A stretch of DNA of 64,000 bases from Allobacillus halotolerans (GTDB lineage: Bacteria; Bacillota; Bacilli; Bacillales; Alkalibacillaceae): positions 78,506 through 142,505 of the forward strand of contig NZ_JAHLZF010000006.1 in assembly GCF_018967645.1 (NCBI RefSeq), given 5' to 3'. Shown one piece after another: positions 53,072 through 62,785 of the stretch. The notes beneath the pieces were generated by a model, which did no database searches, was not told where the DNA came from, and was given only the letters and a program-made list of their open reading frames with translations. How positions within the stretch are numbered: the stretch's first letter is position 1; the number at the start of each line of letters is the position of its first letter. Position numbers and translations under genes: made by a program.

Positions 53072-53500
53072 CTATTCCATTAACTCTAATGCCATCTTTT
53101 CCTTTCTTTTTGTATTTCTATCTCCTTCTCGCCACTCAAACTCTAAAATAATCTTTTTCCCTTCTTCATAATCCTCCCAAAAACCAAAATTATCAAATGA
53201 TGTTTCAATGGATTGTTCAGTAGATAATTCATTTGCTTCTGTTCCTCTCATAAATTCAGTCCCACTCGTATAAGTTAAAATATCAATTGACCTAATATCC
53301 TTTTCTCCTTTATATGTGAAAATACCAGTAGTTTCTTCAAAAATATCAGAATTTCCTCGCGAATATGTCCCGGAAATTGTGGCCTCCCAATTCTCTGATT
53401 CATTTTTAAAAGTAAATTCCTTTGTGGGCTCATTTTTGGGAGCACACCCAGTTAAAAGAAAAACTATCAATGGAATTAGTAAAGAAAGCTTGAGATTCAT
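53072..53500 (-). CDS. Lipoprotein of unknown function
   Basis: A 142-residue lipoprotein: signal peptide with lipobox LTGC (Cys about 19) and a beta-rich mature part (NWEATISGTYSRG, GIFTYKGEKDIRSIDILTY). The gene is visibly more AT-rich than its neighbours, with Ile/Lys/Asn-rich codons, which may mean later acquisition. AGGTTATGGT precedes the ATG, a weak ribosome site. No known domain recognised. Alone between two terminators and a long upstream gap. Confidence 0.75.
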   Translation of the reverse strand: MNLKLSLLIPLIVFLLTGCAPKNEPTKEFTFKNESENWEATISGTYSRGNSDIFEETTGIFTYKGEKDIRSIDILTYTSGTEFMRGTEANELSTEQSIETSFDNFGFWEDYEEGKKIILEFEWREGDRNTKRKEKMALELME

Positions 53501-53865
53501 ACCATAACCTCCTAAGTATTTTATTCAATATTTAGTCCGTGTTATCCTTTTTTACATTAAAGTATTCATCGTGCAGACCTTCCCTGGTCAAATCAAGTAA
53601 CATTTTCATTACATTTAGACCGCTTTTGTAACAAAAGACGATTTTTGAAATCTGTCAATATATAAATCTATGTAAAAGTTTCCTGGTGTACTTCTATTAA
53701 CCAATTATTAAAAAATAGCCAATTTCTCAATTGCTTGTTACTTAAAGGTTTTGCTTTTATCCCTGTAATTGTCTAGTTAGCAGGTAATTTATGCCACAAA
53801 TATGACAGAAAAACGCATGCTATGATGATGTTGCAACAAAAACAACCCAAAGGAGTGTACAACAC
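53501..53865. other. 365-base gene-free region upstream of the second CAP gene
   Basis: AT-rich, with promoters of the two divergent genes; no reading frame, hairpin or known RNA seen. Confidence 0.6.
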
Positions 53866-54714
53866 ATGAAGAAAAAAATTAGCATTCTAGCGATCGCTTT
53901 AACCATTCTGTTCGGAGGAGTGTTTGCGTCTTCTGCATCAGCAGCTGCATCCGATCAAGCACAAGGACAACAGAATTATTCATATAAAGTCTTCTATTCT
54001 TTTAACGGGTGGTCCGACTATTTCTCAGGTAATGATTGGTGGAAAAAATTCTTTACTCAATCGAACTCTGATGATAAGAAAAACAATCAAGAACAGCCAG
54101 AAGTAAATCAACAAGATCAAGAAGTACAACAACCTTCTAAGAATGAAGAAAATCAGCCGAAGCCAGATCAACAACCTGCTCCGGAACAACCAAAAAAAGA
54201 GCAACCTGTTAAAGATACACCTGAAAAAGAGCAACAAATTGAAGAAACACCTGAAAAAGAAGTAGAAAAAGAGCAGCCAGTTGAAGAAGAAGTTACTGAA
54301 CAAAAACAAGAACAACCTGAACAAACAAATAATGAATTGAATCAGTTCGAACAACAGGTCGTTCAATTGACGAACGAAGAAAGAAGCAAGCATGGTTTAC
54401 AACCATTACAGATTGATACAGAAGTGAGCAAAGTTGCTCGCGAAAAATCACGTGACATGGCTGCGAATAACTATTTCGCACACAACAGCCCAACGTACGG
54501 CTCACCGTTTGACATGATGAAGCAATTTGGTGTGGATTACCGTACAGCTGGTGAAAATATCGCCAAAGGACAACGGACACCACAACAAGTCGTCAATGCT
54601 TGGATGAACAGTGAAGGACACCGTGCCAATATCTTAAACGGTAACTTTACACACATCGGTGTTGGGTATGTCGAACAAGGTAACCACTGGACACAACAGT
54701 TTATTGAAAAATAA
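53866..54714 (+). CDS. Secreted CAP/SCP-domain protein (YkwD-like)
   Basis: A 282-residue secreted protein: signal peptide ending ASA (about 27), a tryptophan-containing segment, a Gln/Glu/Pro/Lys-rich low-complexity linker (about 68-150) and a C-terminal CAP domain (about 158-282) with AHNSPTYGSPFDMM, AGENIAKGQ and HRANILNGNFTHIGVGY. Very similar to the CAP domain at 35810-36520, but secreted instead of lipidated. Linker is like wall-spanning linkers of Bacillus exported proteins. AAAGGAGTG precedes the ATG; a strong terminator follows. Confidence 0.92.
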   Translation: MKKKISILAIALTILFGGVFASSASAAASDQAQGQQNYSYKVFYSFNGWSDYFSGNDWWKKFFTQSNSDDKKNNQEQPEVNQQDQEVQQPSKNEENQPKPDQQPAPEQPKKEQPVKDTPEKEQQIEETPEKEVEKEQPVEEEVTEQKQEQPEQTNNELNQFEQQVVQLTNEERSKHGLQPLQIDTEVSKVAREKSRDMAANNYFAHNSPTYGSPFDMMKQFGVDYRTAGENIAKGQRTPQQVVNAWMNSEGHRANILNGNFTHIGVGYVEQGNHWTQQFIEK

Positions 54715-54728
54715 ATTATAAATGAGAG

Positions 54729-54771
54729 AAACCGACCATCAGCTGATTAAGGCTGTTGGTCGGTTTTTTAA
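54729..54771 (+). terminator. Terminator after the secreted CAP gene
   Basis: AACCGACCA-CAGC / GCTG-TGGTCGGTT stem, then TTTTTT. Confidence 0.92.
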
Positions 54772-54894
54772 TTTGGTCATTTAGAGTCCATTATTTGAAA
54801 TACTTTCTGTTGTTTATATGACATTTATTAAAGCTGAATAACCTCTTCTTTAGCTTGTGCATTTCCTAATAAAATCATCATCTACTCGAAGTGA

Positions 54895-55866
54895 CTAAAC
54901 TTCATGACAGGCCACGAAGTGATTTTCTTCAATCTCTCTCCATTCAGGTACAATCTCTGCACAGTGTTCCTGAGCGATTGGACACCGTGTGTGAAACGGA
55001 CAGCCAGTTGGATAATTAGATGCGCTCGGCAAATCACCTTGCAATTTTATCCGATTCCGCTTATGTTTTGGATTAGGCCGTGGAATAGCAGACAATAGAG
55101 CTTTCGTATAAGGATGTAATGGATTCTTATAAATTTGCTCTGAGTCACCTAATTCAACCTGTGCCCCCAAGTACATTACTAGTATTCGATCACTCATATA
55201 TCTCACAACACCCAAATCATGAGAAATAAATAGATAGGTCAACTCATATTTCGTTTGAACATCTTTGAGAAGCTTCATTATCTGTGCTTGAACAGACACA
55301 TCAAGTGCAGAAACTGCCTCATCACATACAATCAACGAAGGATTGAGTGCTAAAGCGCGTGCGATTCCGACTCGTTGTCTCTGTCCTCCACTGAATTCTC
55401 GCGGATACCTATCATAATGCTCTTCTTTCAACCCGACTTCCTTTAAAAGGGATAAAACTTTCTGCTTGCGTTCAGATTTACTCATATTCGTATGAATGAT
55501 AAAAATTTCTTCCAAAGCATTACCGATTTTTTGTCGGGGATTCAGTGAGGCGAATGGGTCTTGAAAAATCATCTGTAAATCTTTTTTATATTTTTTTAGT
55601 TTTCTTTCTGATAGATTACCAATTGATTCATCTTTAAATTGAATCGATCCATCTGATAGTTTTTCCAATCCGATAACAACTCTTCCAAGTGTCGATTTTC
55701 CACATCCGGATTCACCTACAACGCCTAAGGTCTCTCCTTCTGAAACAGTTAAATTAATTCCGTTGACCGCTTTGACATAATTTTTAGGTCGTTGTAACAA
55801 ACCCTTTTTAATAGGAAAATGTTTTTTGACATGATTAAGTTGAAGTAACTGTGTTTGATGGTTCAC
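54895..55866 (-). CDS. Peptide ABC importer ATPase (DppF/OppF type)
   Basis: Second ATPase of the importer. Walker A GESGCGKST, signature FSGGQRQR, Walker B LIVCDEAVSALD and the C-terminal oligopeptide-type motif CPFHTRCPIAQEHC (about 290-303), which lies in the family's C-terminal extension. Length 323. Start is GTG at 55866, after GGAGGTGAATC; it overlaps the end of the upstream ATPase gene by 32 bases, so translation is probably coupled. Last gene of a five-gene operon. Confidence 0.93.
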   Translation of the reverse strand: MNHQTQLLQLNHVKKHFPIKKGLLQRPKNYVKAVNGINLTVSEGETLGVVGESGCGKSTLGRVVIGLEKLSDGSIQFKDESIGNLSERKLKKYKKDLQMIFQDPFASLNPRQKIGNALEEIFIIHTNMSKSERKQKVLSLLKEVGLKEEHYDRYPREFSGGQRQRVGIARALALNPSLIVCDEAVSALDVSVQAQIMKLLKDVQTKYELTYLFISHDLGVVRYMSDRILVMYLGAQVELGDSEQIYKNPLHPYTKALLSAIPRPNPKHKRNRIKLQGDLPSASNYPTGCPFHTRCPIAQEHCAEIVPEWREIEENHFVACHEV

Positions 55867-56836
55867 TTTGATTCACCTCCTGAAGCCAGCATTTACTATA
55901 GTGAGTAGATGTTACTTCAAACGTAGGCGGTTCTTTTTGCTTACAAATATCCATAGCAAAAGGACAGCGGGGATGAAAGCGACATCCTGGTATTTCCTCA
56001 TTAAGACTTGGCATCGAACCTTTAATCGCATTGATTTCCTTAGATACATCGTCCACATCCGGTACAGAATCAAGCAGACCTTTCGTATATGGGTGAAGCG
56101 GATTGTCAAAAAGAGTTTCTACATCTGCTAATTCGATTACTTCCCCGCCGTACATCACCATGACACGATCGGCGATTTCAGCTACAACACCCATATCGTG
56201 TGTTACAAAAATGACGCCCATACCGATTTCGGATTGCAGGTCATTGATTAAGTCCAAAATTTGAGCCTGTATGGTAACATCTAAGGCTGTAGTTGGCTCA
56301 TCAGCGATTAACAATGATGGTTCACACGCCAATGCCATAGCGATCATCACACGCTGCCTCATCCCGCCACTCAATTCATGTGGATGCTGATTAAGTTTCT
56401 CTTTTGGATTCGGTATACCAACTTTATCCAGAAGTTCCACACTTGCCTGGCTTGCTTCTTTTTTCGACATATTTTTATGAATAATTAATGGTTCCCTTAG
56501 TTGATAACCTATGGTCAGTACAGGGTTCAAGGCAGTCATTGGCTCTTGAAAAATCATCGATAATTTATTACCTCTTAAACGTTCCATTTCATCTTCTTTT
56601 TTTCCGCTAAGGTTTTCATCTTCTAAATAAATAGAACCTTTTGTAATATCACCATTCGATGGTAGAAGACCCATAATAGATAATGAAGTGATACTTTTTC
56701 CCGAACCTGACTCTCCCACAATACATAAAGTTTCTTCTCGATCCACCGAGAACGAAATATTCCGAACAGCTGGCAAAGTGCCGTCAGCTGTTCGAAACTT
56801 AATTTCAAGGTTTTCGACATTAAGTAAATTTGACAT
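55835..56836 (-). CDS. Peptide ABC importer ATPase (DppD/OppD type)
   Basis: First ATPase: Walker A GESGSGKS, signature LSGGMRQR, Walker [13 protein letters not shown] and the C-terminal [14 protein letters not shown] motif. Length 333. The frame opens 14 codons upstream, overlapping the substrate-binding gene; ATG at 56836, 11 bases after that gene's stop, is chosen. Pairs with the next ATPase to drive a two-permease importer. Gene order permease-permease-binding protein-ATPase-ATPase is that of gsi and dpp-type operons. Confidence 0.93.
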   Translation of the reverse strand: MSNLLNVENLEIKFRTADGTLPAVRNISFSVDREETLCIVGESGSGKSITSLSIMGLLPSNGDITKGSIYLEDENLSGKKEDEMERLRGNKLSMIFQEPMTALNPVLTIGYQLREPLIIHKNMSKKEASQASVELLDKVGIPNPKEKLNQHPHELSGGMRQRVMIAMALACEPSLLIADEPTTALDVTIQAQILDLINDLQSEIGMGVIFVTHDMGVVAEIADRVMVMYGGEVIELADVETLFDNPLHPYTKGLLDSVPDVDDVSKEINAIKGSMPSLNEEIPGCRFHPRCPFAMDICKQKEPPTFEVTSTHYSKCWLQEVNQSEPSNTVTST

Positions 56837-56847
56837 TTTTTTCGCAC

Positions 56848-58413
56848 CTACTTTCTGGTTACCGGATAAAGAGACCACATACCAGTTGGATCGACAACCA
56901 ATCCTTCAATCGATTCGTCATAGCCCAAAGTCACGACACCATGGCTCATCACAACCCATGGAGCGGTTTCTATTGCAAGTAGGTTTGCTTCATGCAACTT
57001 TTCCTTTCTGACTTCTTGATCGACTGATGTTCTGGATTCATCTACTAATTGGTTAAACTCACTATTATCAAAACGCACTCTGTTAGAAGCACCTATATTA
57101 TCAGAATGCAAGTTCGGATATAGCAATTCACTTCCATCTGCCGTACTGTTGGCCCAACCAAGAAAAGTCATATCGAAGTCACCTTTTCTAGCAACATCTA
57201 AAAAGCTTGCCCATTCCATTGTCTCTATGGATACATTTAAACCCATGTCAGATAGTTGTGATTGAACTATTTCAGCCATTTTTAGGTAGTTATCACGATT
57301 GGCTGCAAGGAGTGTTATCTCTTGTCCTTCATAGCCATTTTCTTTTATCATTTGTTTTGCTTTCTCTGGATTAAATTCATAACCTGCTGATTTTGCTTCT
57401 TCATCATACCCAAAGACTTTCGGGCCAATTATGCTTTCACTATAGACTCCAAGATCATTTAGCTGTGAAACGTATGCTTCTTGGTTCACGCCATAAGCAA
57501 CAGCTTGCCTAAACTTCAAATCATTGAATGGTTCTTTTTCCATATTAAACCCTAAATAGGAAACTCGAGTTCCTTCAGTCTTTTGTACTTCGATTCCTTG
57601 AAGTGATTCTATACGATTAATATGGTCAGAAGGGATTTGATCAATGAACTGAACTTCTCCTGTTTCAAGCATTGAAATAGCGGTAGATGTCTCAGGTACT
57701 ATTTTATACGTCACTTTTTCAATTGCAGCCGGTTCTTGCCAGTAGTTTTCATTTCGTTTCAACGTAATCTGATTTCCTTCTTCCCAGCTTTCAAATACAA
57801 ATGGCCCTGTTCCAACAGGTTCTTTGTTAATATCTCCTTCTTTATCTGCCTCAGGACTTACGATCGCAGCATTCGTATGGCTGAGTGCAGCTAGCATCGG
57901 GCCATAAGGTTCTTTCGTTTTCAAGACAACTGTATACTCATCTTGAACTTCAATCGATTCAACCGGAGCAAGTAAGGATGCACGTGGTGCAGCTCGCTCA
58001 GGATCTTTTAATTGGTCAAACGTATATTTTACAGCTTCTGCATTAAACGGTGTGCCATCGTGAAATTCAATGTCTTCTTTTAACTTAATGACCCAAGTAT
58101 TTTCATCAGGATTTTCATATGAATCTGCTAATAATGGTTCTGGTTCAAGTGTATCTGGATTTTGCTTAAACAACGTTTCATACACTTGGTATGTAACGTT
58201 AGAAGAAACTGAATCGTTTGTATCAATCGGTGAAAGTCCTGCTGCATCAGAGGTCGTCGCATAGGTGACTTCAAACGCCCCTTCATTATCACTTTCAGCA
58301 CCTTCTCCGTTATTTCCATCACTACTACTTTCACTGTTGCTACAACCTACGAACAATAACAGTACTGTCATTAAAAGGAACAATAAGCTAATCGTTTTTT
58401 TCAATCTCATCAT
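56848..58413 (-). CDS. Family 5 substrate-binding lipoprotein
   Basis: A 521-residue extracytoplasmic binding protein: lipobox LFVGC (Cys about 24), an acidic Ser/Asp/Glu linker, then the SBP_bac_5 domain (from about 48; WVIKLKEDIEFHDGTPFNAEAV is the family's hallmark, here quoted in part as IKLKEDIEFHDGTPF). It delivers peptides or glutathione to the permeases. Several features (TYATTSDAAGLSPIDTNDS) resemble glutathione-binding GsiB-type proteins, but substrate is not proven. GGAGGAGAG precedes the ATG. Confidence 0.9.
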   Translation of the reverse strand: MMRLKKTISLLFLLMTVLLLFVGCSNSESSSDGNNGEGAESDNEGAFEVTYATTSDAAGLSPIDTNDSVSSNVTYQVYETLFKQNPDTLEPEPLLADSYENPDENTWVIKLKEDIEFHDGTPFNAEAVKYTFDQLKDPERAAPRASLLAPVESIEVQDEYTVVLKTKEPYGPMLAALSHTNAAIVSPEADKEGDINKEPVGTGPFVFESWEEGNQITLKRNENYWQEPAAIEKVTYKIVPETSTAISMLETGEVQFIDQIPSDHINRIESLQGIEVQKTEGTRVSYLGFNMEKEPFNDLKFRQAVAYGVNQEAYVSQLNDLGVYSESIIGPKVFGYDEEAKSAGYEFNPEKAKQMIKENGYEGQEITLLAANRDNYLKMAEIVQSQLSDMGLNVSIETMEWASFLDVARKGDFDMTFLGWANSTADGSELLYPNLHSDNIGASNRVRFDNSEFNQLVDESRTSVDQEVRKEKLHEANLLAIETAPWVVMSHGVVTLGYDESIEGLVVDPTGMWSLYPVTRK

Positions 58414-58429
58414 TTCTCTCCTCCGTTTG

Positions 58430-59326
58430 TTAGTTATTTACGTCCATATTCGGATCTAGTGCATCTCTCAAACCATCACCAACGACATTAAATGCGAAAA
58501 CTGTCAGCATGATCGCAATTCCTGGGATAATGGATATATGTGGTGCATCCCACATAAAATCTTGTCCTGCTGCAATCATAGCTCCCCATTCTGCTGTTGG
58601 TGGTTGAGCACCTAATCCAAGGTAACTTAAGGCAGATGTTGAAAGAATTGCCGTTGCCATTCTCATCGTTCCATAGACAATTAATGGAGCTGTACAGTTA
58701 GGTAGGACATGCTTCAAAAGAATTCTTAGATCACTTGCACCTACCGTTTTCATCGCCTGAATATATTCCTGGTTCTTAATGGATAACACACTACCTCTAA
58801 CAATCCTTGCGCACCCAGGTATGGACCAGATACTTATTGCGATAACAACATTCACTAAACTAGTACCTAACATGGCAATAATGAGCATGGCGAGTAAAAT
58901 ACCAGGGAATGCAAACAGTAAGTCTACGAATCTCATAATGATACTATCTAATTTACGATAATAGCCGGCAAGCAACCCTAGAATGATTCCACCAAATAAA
59001 CCAATACCGACAGAACTTAATCCAACTAATAATGAAATGATTGCTCCATGTGCAATTCTCGACCACATATCACGGCCATAATTATCCGTACCTAGGAAAT
59101 GACCTTCCGATCCAACACCTAGTTTTGTCCTTTCTAAATTTTGCTCGTATGGTCCATAACTCGTAATAATCGGTGAAAATATAGCGACTAGAACAATCAA
59201 TGTAATGATGATAATCCCTATTAATGAAAGTTTATTTTTCATAAGACTTTTAGCTACTTCAACGAACCGATTTGTCGTTTTCTTTTCGGTGTTTATATTC
59301 TTCTCTGTTTCAGTAACTGCAGACAT
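58430..59326 (-). CDS. Peptide ABC importer permease (DppC/OppC type)
   Basis: A 298-residue inner-membrane permease: six helices after a soluble N-terminal region, and the EAA-like loop near 190-210 (ALKHVLPNCTAPLIV pattern: LLKHVLPNCTAPLIVYG) that contacts the ATPase. HFLGTDNYGRDMWSR (about 77-91) is the DppC signature. GGGGGGAT precedes the ATG. Overlaps none of its neighbours; 16 bases after the next gene in transcription order. Confidence 0.93.
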   Translation of the reverse strand: MSAVTETEKNINTEKKTTNRFVEVAKSLMKNKLSLIGIIIITLIVLVAIFSPIITSYGPYEQNLERTKLGVGSEGHFLGTDNYGRDMWSRIAHGAIISLLVGLSSVGIGLFGGIILGLLAGYYRKLDSIIMRFVDLLFAFPGILLAMLIIAMLGTSLVNVVIAISIWSIPGCARIVRGSVLSIKNQEYIQAMKTVGASDLRILLKHVLPNCTAPLIVYGTMRMATAILSTSALSYLGLGAQPPTAEWGAMIAAGQDFMWDAPHISIIPGIAIMLTVFAFNVVGDGLRDALDPNMDVNN

Positions 59327-59340
59327 CTGATCCCCCCTTT

Positions 59341-60282
59341 CTAGTCATAACTGATCCTTGGGTCAATAAGCGTATAAATAATATCTACGATTAAATTGAC
59401 TACTACAAAAATGGCCGCTATCAATAATACGGTGCCTTGAACGATTGGAAAATCACGCGCTGCAATGGCGTCGATCATTAACCTTCCGATACCATTAATT
59501 GCAAACACCTGTTCAGTGACGATTGTTCCTCCAAGTAATGAACCGAAGTTAATTCCAATAATTGTGAGTACTGGTATCATTGCATTTTTCAACGTATGTA
59601 CCCAAATCAGCGGCCGCTTTCTTACACCTTTTGCTTTTGCCGTTCGAATATAGTCAGAACGAATTACTTCAAGCATCGAGGACCTCGTCATTCTCGCAAT
59701 CAAAGCTGCAGAAGCTGTTCCTAACGTTATTGCCGGAAGAATCAATTCTTTCATACCTTCAAATGTATAAAAGGGTGAATTTAATCCTCCAACAGGCAAA
59801 AGCTGAAAGTTAACGGAGAAAATTAGAATGAGTATAGTTCCTAACCAGAAGTTCGGTATAGAAACACCAACTAACGCGAAAGTTGTACTCGTCACATCGA
59901 CCCATGAATTCTGTTTTCTTGCAGAAATAATTCCAGCAATGATGCCGATTAAGACTGCAACGACCATACTGGCTACCGCTAATTTAACCGTTGTAGGAAA
60001 TCGAGTAATAATAGCCTCTGTCACTGCCTGATTCGTTTGGTACGAATAACCGAAATCCCCTTGCAAGATTCCACCTAGGTAATCAAAATATTGTACGAGA
60101 ACTGGACGATCAAGGCCCATTTTATCTCGTATAGCCTCCAAATCTGAGGAAGTAGCATTCGGTCCCCCTATAACGGTAGCTGGATCACCTGGAGCTAAAT
60201 GCATGCTCATGAACACCAAAAAAGAGATACCTAGCAAAAGGAAAGTTAATTGTAATATACGACGGACGATCATCCCGATCAT
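59341..60282 (-). CDS. Peptide ABC importer permease (DppB/OppB type)
   Basis: A 313-residue permease with six helices; MIVRRILQLTFLLLGISFLVF starts helix 1, MHLAPGDP (about 25) is the DppB signature and RKRPLIWVHTLKNAMIPVLT (about 220) the ATPase-contact loop. The frame opens six codons upstream, but GGGGGTGAACG precedes the ATG at 60282. First gene of the operon; the preceding region (60283-60700) carries a cre-like site. Overall operon imports peptides or glutathione. Confidence 0.92.
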   Translation of the reverse strand: MIGMIVRRILQLTFLLLGISFLVFMSMHLAPGDPATVIGGPNATSSDLEAIRDKMGLDRPVLVQYFDYLGGILQGDFGYSYQTNQAVTEAIITRFPTTVKLAVASMVVAVLIGIIAGIISARKQNSWVDVTSTTFALVGVSIPNFWLGTILILIFSVNFQLLPVGGLNSPFYTFEGMKELILPAITLGTASAALIARMTRSSMLEVIRSDYIRTAKAKGVRKRPLIWVHTLKNAMIPVLTIIGINFGSLLGGTIVTEQVFAINGIGRLMIDAIAARDFPIVQGTVLLIAAIFVVVNLIVDIIYTLIDPRISYD

Positions 60283-60384
60283 TCGTTCACCCCCATTCAT
60301 CAGAATTTTCTTGCTTTTTTATGTATTCTATTTTACATATGTTCGAAAGTCAACCTATTATTCTGAATAAATTTAATTTTTTTA

Positions 60385-60398
60385 AAAAAACGCTTACA
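60385..60398 (-). promoter_or_regulatory. cre-like site upstream of the peptide importer
   Basis: AAAAAACGCTTACA matches TGWAANCGNTNWCA at 12 of 14 positions (the first two differ); about 103-116 bases before the DppB start, where CcpA could act. Confidence 0.4.
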
Positions 60399-60654
60399 TT
60401 TTTTAAGAAAATGAGACGTATTAACTACATTTTGTTATCTAGAGTATAAAAATGTATAAACAGTTAAATTGAATTGTGTCCTCAGTTTGTTTTGATAAAG
60501 GATATTGTCCCTTATAAAACTGTCAACTTAGACTTATTTTGTTCTGGATTGAGTTTAGACGCGTTTTTTCTGTGACATCAAATTCCATATCATTTAAATT
60601 TCTAAATCTAATTGCCTAATACATTGATCCTAAATTTCTTAAAAGGAATACAAA

Positions 60655-60690
60655 AAAACCTCCATCCTTAAAGGAAAAGAGGTTATAATA
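60655..60690 (-). terminator. Terminator after the second chemoreceptor
   Basis: AACCTC-CCTT / AGG-GAGGTT stem; TTTTTTT on the minus strand. Confidence 0.83.
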
Positions 60691-60700
60691 TTGCTCTTAT

Positions 60701-61993
60701 TTAATTTAGATTAAACCGTTGAATCTGCTTATTTAAACTTTGAGCTTGGCTTTCTAATTCATTTGCAAAGTGATTAACATCTTCAATTGTACTCGCTTGT
60801 TCTTGAATCGAGGCATTGACTTCCTCGGTACCAGCTGATGTTTCTTCTGCGACTGCGGCAACCTCTTGTGACTGTGAAGCCGTTGATTGAATGGCTTCTA
60901 ACTGTTCATTTACTAATTCGGAAATCGAATCAATCTCTGTTGCGACTTCTTCTACAGAATCGGCAACTTCTTCAATCGCTGCATTTGTTTTAACACCGTT
61001 TTCTGACTCAACCCTTGCTGTCTCTACATTTTCATTGATTCGCCCAACAACATTACCGACATCCTTTTGAATCGCTGCAATCAATTCAGAGATGTTTTTA
61101 ACGGCTTCAGCACTTTGATCCGCCAGCTTCCGAATTTCCTCAGCAACAACTGCAAAACCTTTACCATGTTCTCCTGCACGAGCCGCTTCAATGGACGCAT
61201 TCAATGCAAGCAAGTTTGTTTGCTCGGCAATATCACCAACCATCGTAATAATCGTTTCTACTTGCTTCGTATTTTCTTTTAAGCGATTAACATCCGTCAA
61301 AGAAATTTCCTGGTTCTCTGTTAACTGCTGGATGCCATTAACTAATTGATTGACAACCATTTTCCCATTTTGCAATGTACCTAACATCGAACGCGATTTA
61401 TCCCTTGAAGTAGAGGCTTTCTCTTGAACATTTTCAGCTAGCTCAGTAACCCGCTCAACCGACTCAACTGTTTGTTGGATTGCTTCTGAAGAACTTTCGG
61501 ACCCACTGGCAATTTCATCGGTCGCTGAACGAATTGTATTTGAATAACTCGCAAGTTCTTGTGAAATAGATTTCATTTTAATAACTGTATCATTCGTGTG
61601 TTCAAAATGCGTATCAATATTCGTAACGGTATCTCTTAGATTTGTCAGCATCTGATCAAACGCCTGTCCTAAGGCACGAATTTCATCATCCGAAGAATGA
61701 ATATCAATTTCTTGGTTCAACTGTCCATCGGCGGCTTCTGAGGCTGCGTGCTCTAATTTTTCCAAAGGCTTTGTAATGAACCGAGCAGCAAAAAAAGCTA
61801 AAATTCCTGACCAAATAACCCCTAACAATAAGGTTAAGGTCGTAAATACTTCCATGGAAACAGACCAATACTGCGTAATGTAATCATAGACTACATACAA
61901 AAACAAAGCACTCATCGAATATGTAATGATTGCTAAAATTGTTGTGAAAAATATTAATTTTTTACGAAGTCCAAAACGGTATTTCTTTTTCAT
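60701..61993 (-). CDS. Methyl-accepting chemotaxis protein, short extracellular loop
   Basis: A 430-residue chemoreceptor with two membrane helices (about 12-35 and 46-68) separated by only about ten residues, so there is no extracellular sensor domain. A HAMP domain (about 70-120: [19 protein letters not shown], in part) leads to the signalling domain with the conserved tip [20 protein letters not shown] (quoted up to 20). The frame opens ten codons upstream; GGAGGA precedes the ATG at 61993. A sigma-D-type promoter is at 62100-62125. Energy taxis or internal sensing is inferred. Confidence 0.92.
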   Translation of the reverse strand: MKKKYRFGLRKKLIFFTTILAIITYSMSALFLYVVYDYITQYWSVSMEVFTTLTLLLGVIWSGILAFFAARFITKPLEKLEHAASEAADGQLNQEIDIHSSDDEIRALGQAFDQMLTNLRDTVTNIDTHFEHTNDTVIKMKSISQELASYSNTIRSATDEIASGSESSSEAIQQTVESVERVTELAENVQEKASTSRDKSRSMLGTLQNGKMVVNQLVNGIQQLTENQEISLTDVNRLKENTKQVETIITMVGDIAEQTNLLALNASIEAARAGEHGKGFAVVAEEIRKLADQSAEAVKNISELIAAIQKDVGNVVGRINENVETARVESENGVKTNAAIEEVADSVEEVATEIDSISELVNEQLEAIQSTASQSQEVAAVAEETSAGTEEVNASIQEQASTIEDVNHFANELESQAQSLNKQIQRFNLN

Positions 61994-62099
61994 GTACTCT
62001 CCTCCGATTGCTAGATTGATCAAAAGCTACGTATATATAAATTCCGATCTTCAATGATACAATTATTTCGATCGGAGTTGTTACCTTAGTCCCATAATT

Positions 62100-62125
62100 A
62101 TATCGGAGTATTCTACGTTTATTTA
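62100..62125 (-). promoter_or_regulatory. Sigma-D promoter of the second chemoreceptor gene
   Basis: TAAA, 14-15-base spacer, TCCGATAT: seven of eight positions of the sigma-D -10 GCCGATAT and a perfect TAAA, about 107 bases before the start codon. Confidence 0.8.
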
Positions 62126-62295
62126 ACAGTCATTTGGACAATTATTTAACAATACAACGACATCTTGTTCACTCTATGGATCATATCGGTTGGATTTTGC
62201 AAATTTGAAGTATAGATACGGATTGAGAGATTCGAAAGGTGAGAATATACTAATTTGTGAATTGGAGAAATTAAAAACGCTCAAGTAATAAATAG

Positions 62296-62445
62296 TGGTT
62301 TAGGAATCTATACGCTAGCAAAATTCCAAGGGGTACTAAATTGTATACAACCGCTGATCAATACGAGAAAGGTGATGCCCCATTCATCATTTTGGTGGAG
62401 TATAATGATGAAGTGCTTGTTTATGATGCACTTGTTGATGGGTAA
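62296..62445 (+). pseudogene. Possible coding remnant, 49 codons
   Basis: An open frame of 49 codons ending in TAA without start codon or ribosome site; the protein-like segment YTTADQYEKGDAPFIILVEY has balanced composition as in real proteins. A stop precedes it. May be the remnant of a lost gene in this 800-base gap, or chance. Confidence 0.25.
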
Positions 62446-62490
62446 TTGGTGGCTGGATACCAATCTATGCTTTCCATATTTCAGACATAA

Positions 62491-62528
62491 ATAAAAATCC
62501 CCCAACACCAAATGTGTCAAGGGATTTC
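62491..62528 (-). terminator. Terminator following the tRNA fragment
   Basis: AAATCCC / GGGATTT stem with inner AACAC/GTGT; TTTTTATTT on the minus strand, the direction of the tRNA fragment. Confidence 0.7.
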
Positions 62529-62533
62529 AGGTA

Positions 62534-62575
62534 TGACTCCGATTGGACTTGAACCAACGACTTCCACCCTGTCAA
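62534..62575 (-). tRNA. Partial tRNA-Val(GAC), 3' half (probable attachment site)
   Basis: Minus-strand sequence runs from the anticodon loop TTGACAG (anticodon GAC) through GGTGG (anticodon stem), AAGTC (variable loop), GTTGG-TTCAAGT-CCAAT (T-arm) to CGGAGTC-A (acceptor, discriminator). The 5' half (acceptor GACTCCG and D-arm) is absent: bases before the loop do not pair. A fragment that starts at the anticodon loop is a typical integrase core site. Confidence 0.8.
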
Positions 62576-62709
62576 TTCTGTGTAGCCAATATTCTCAAAT
62601 AAGATTAAGTGCTATAAACCTTGGTATAATAACCTTTATCTGTTGTTCTCTTTATGTAGTGCGTTTATTTTTGGGCTACAAACTTTGATTTGGTCAACAA
62701 TTGGACAAC

Positions 62710-62750
62710 AAAAAAGCGGTTAACCACCTAAGCGATCAACCGCATTTTTA
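62710..62750. terminator. Terminator of the tiny-gene cluster
   Basis: GCGGTT / AACCGC stem with a 15-base loop, T-runs (ATTTTT and TTTTTT) on both sides; after the last gene of the minus-strand cluster. Confidence 0.82.
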
Positions 62751-62785
62751 AAACGAATATGCACCTATCATCACAATCCACTCAA

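Larger units (their letters stand above)
60283..60700. other. Upstream region of the peptide importer operon
   Basis: 418 bases without a gene, very AT-rich. It holds a cre-like site (60385-60398), the presumed promoter and the chemoreceptor terminator at 60655-60690. Confidence 0.6.

Noticed and set aside
54025..54393. 122-codon minus-strand frame rich in Phe/Leu
   Set aside because: It is the antisense of the Gln/Glu/Lys linker of the secreted CAP protein; composition is explained by that linker.
62308..62520. 70-codon minus-strand frame left of the tRNA fragment
   Set aside because: No ribosome site, unusual composition, and it crosses the terminator hairpin.
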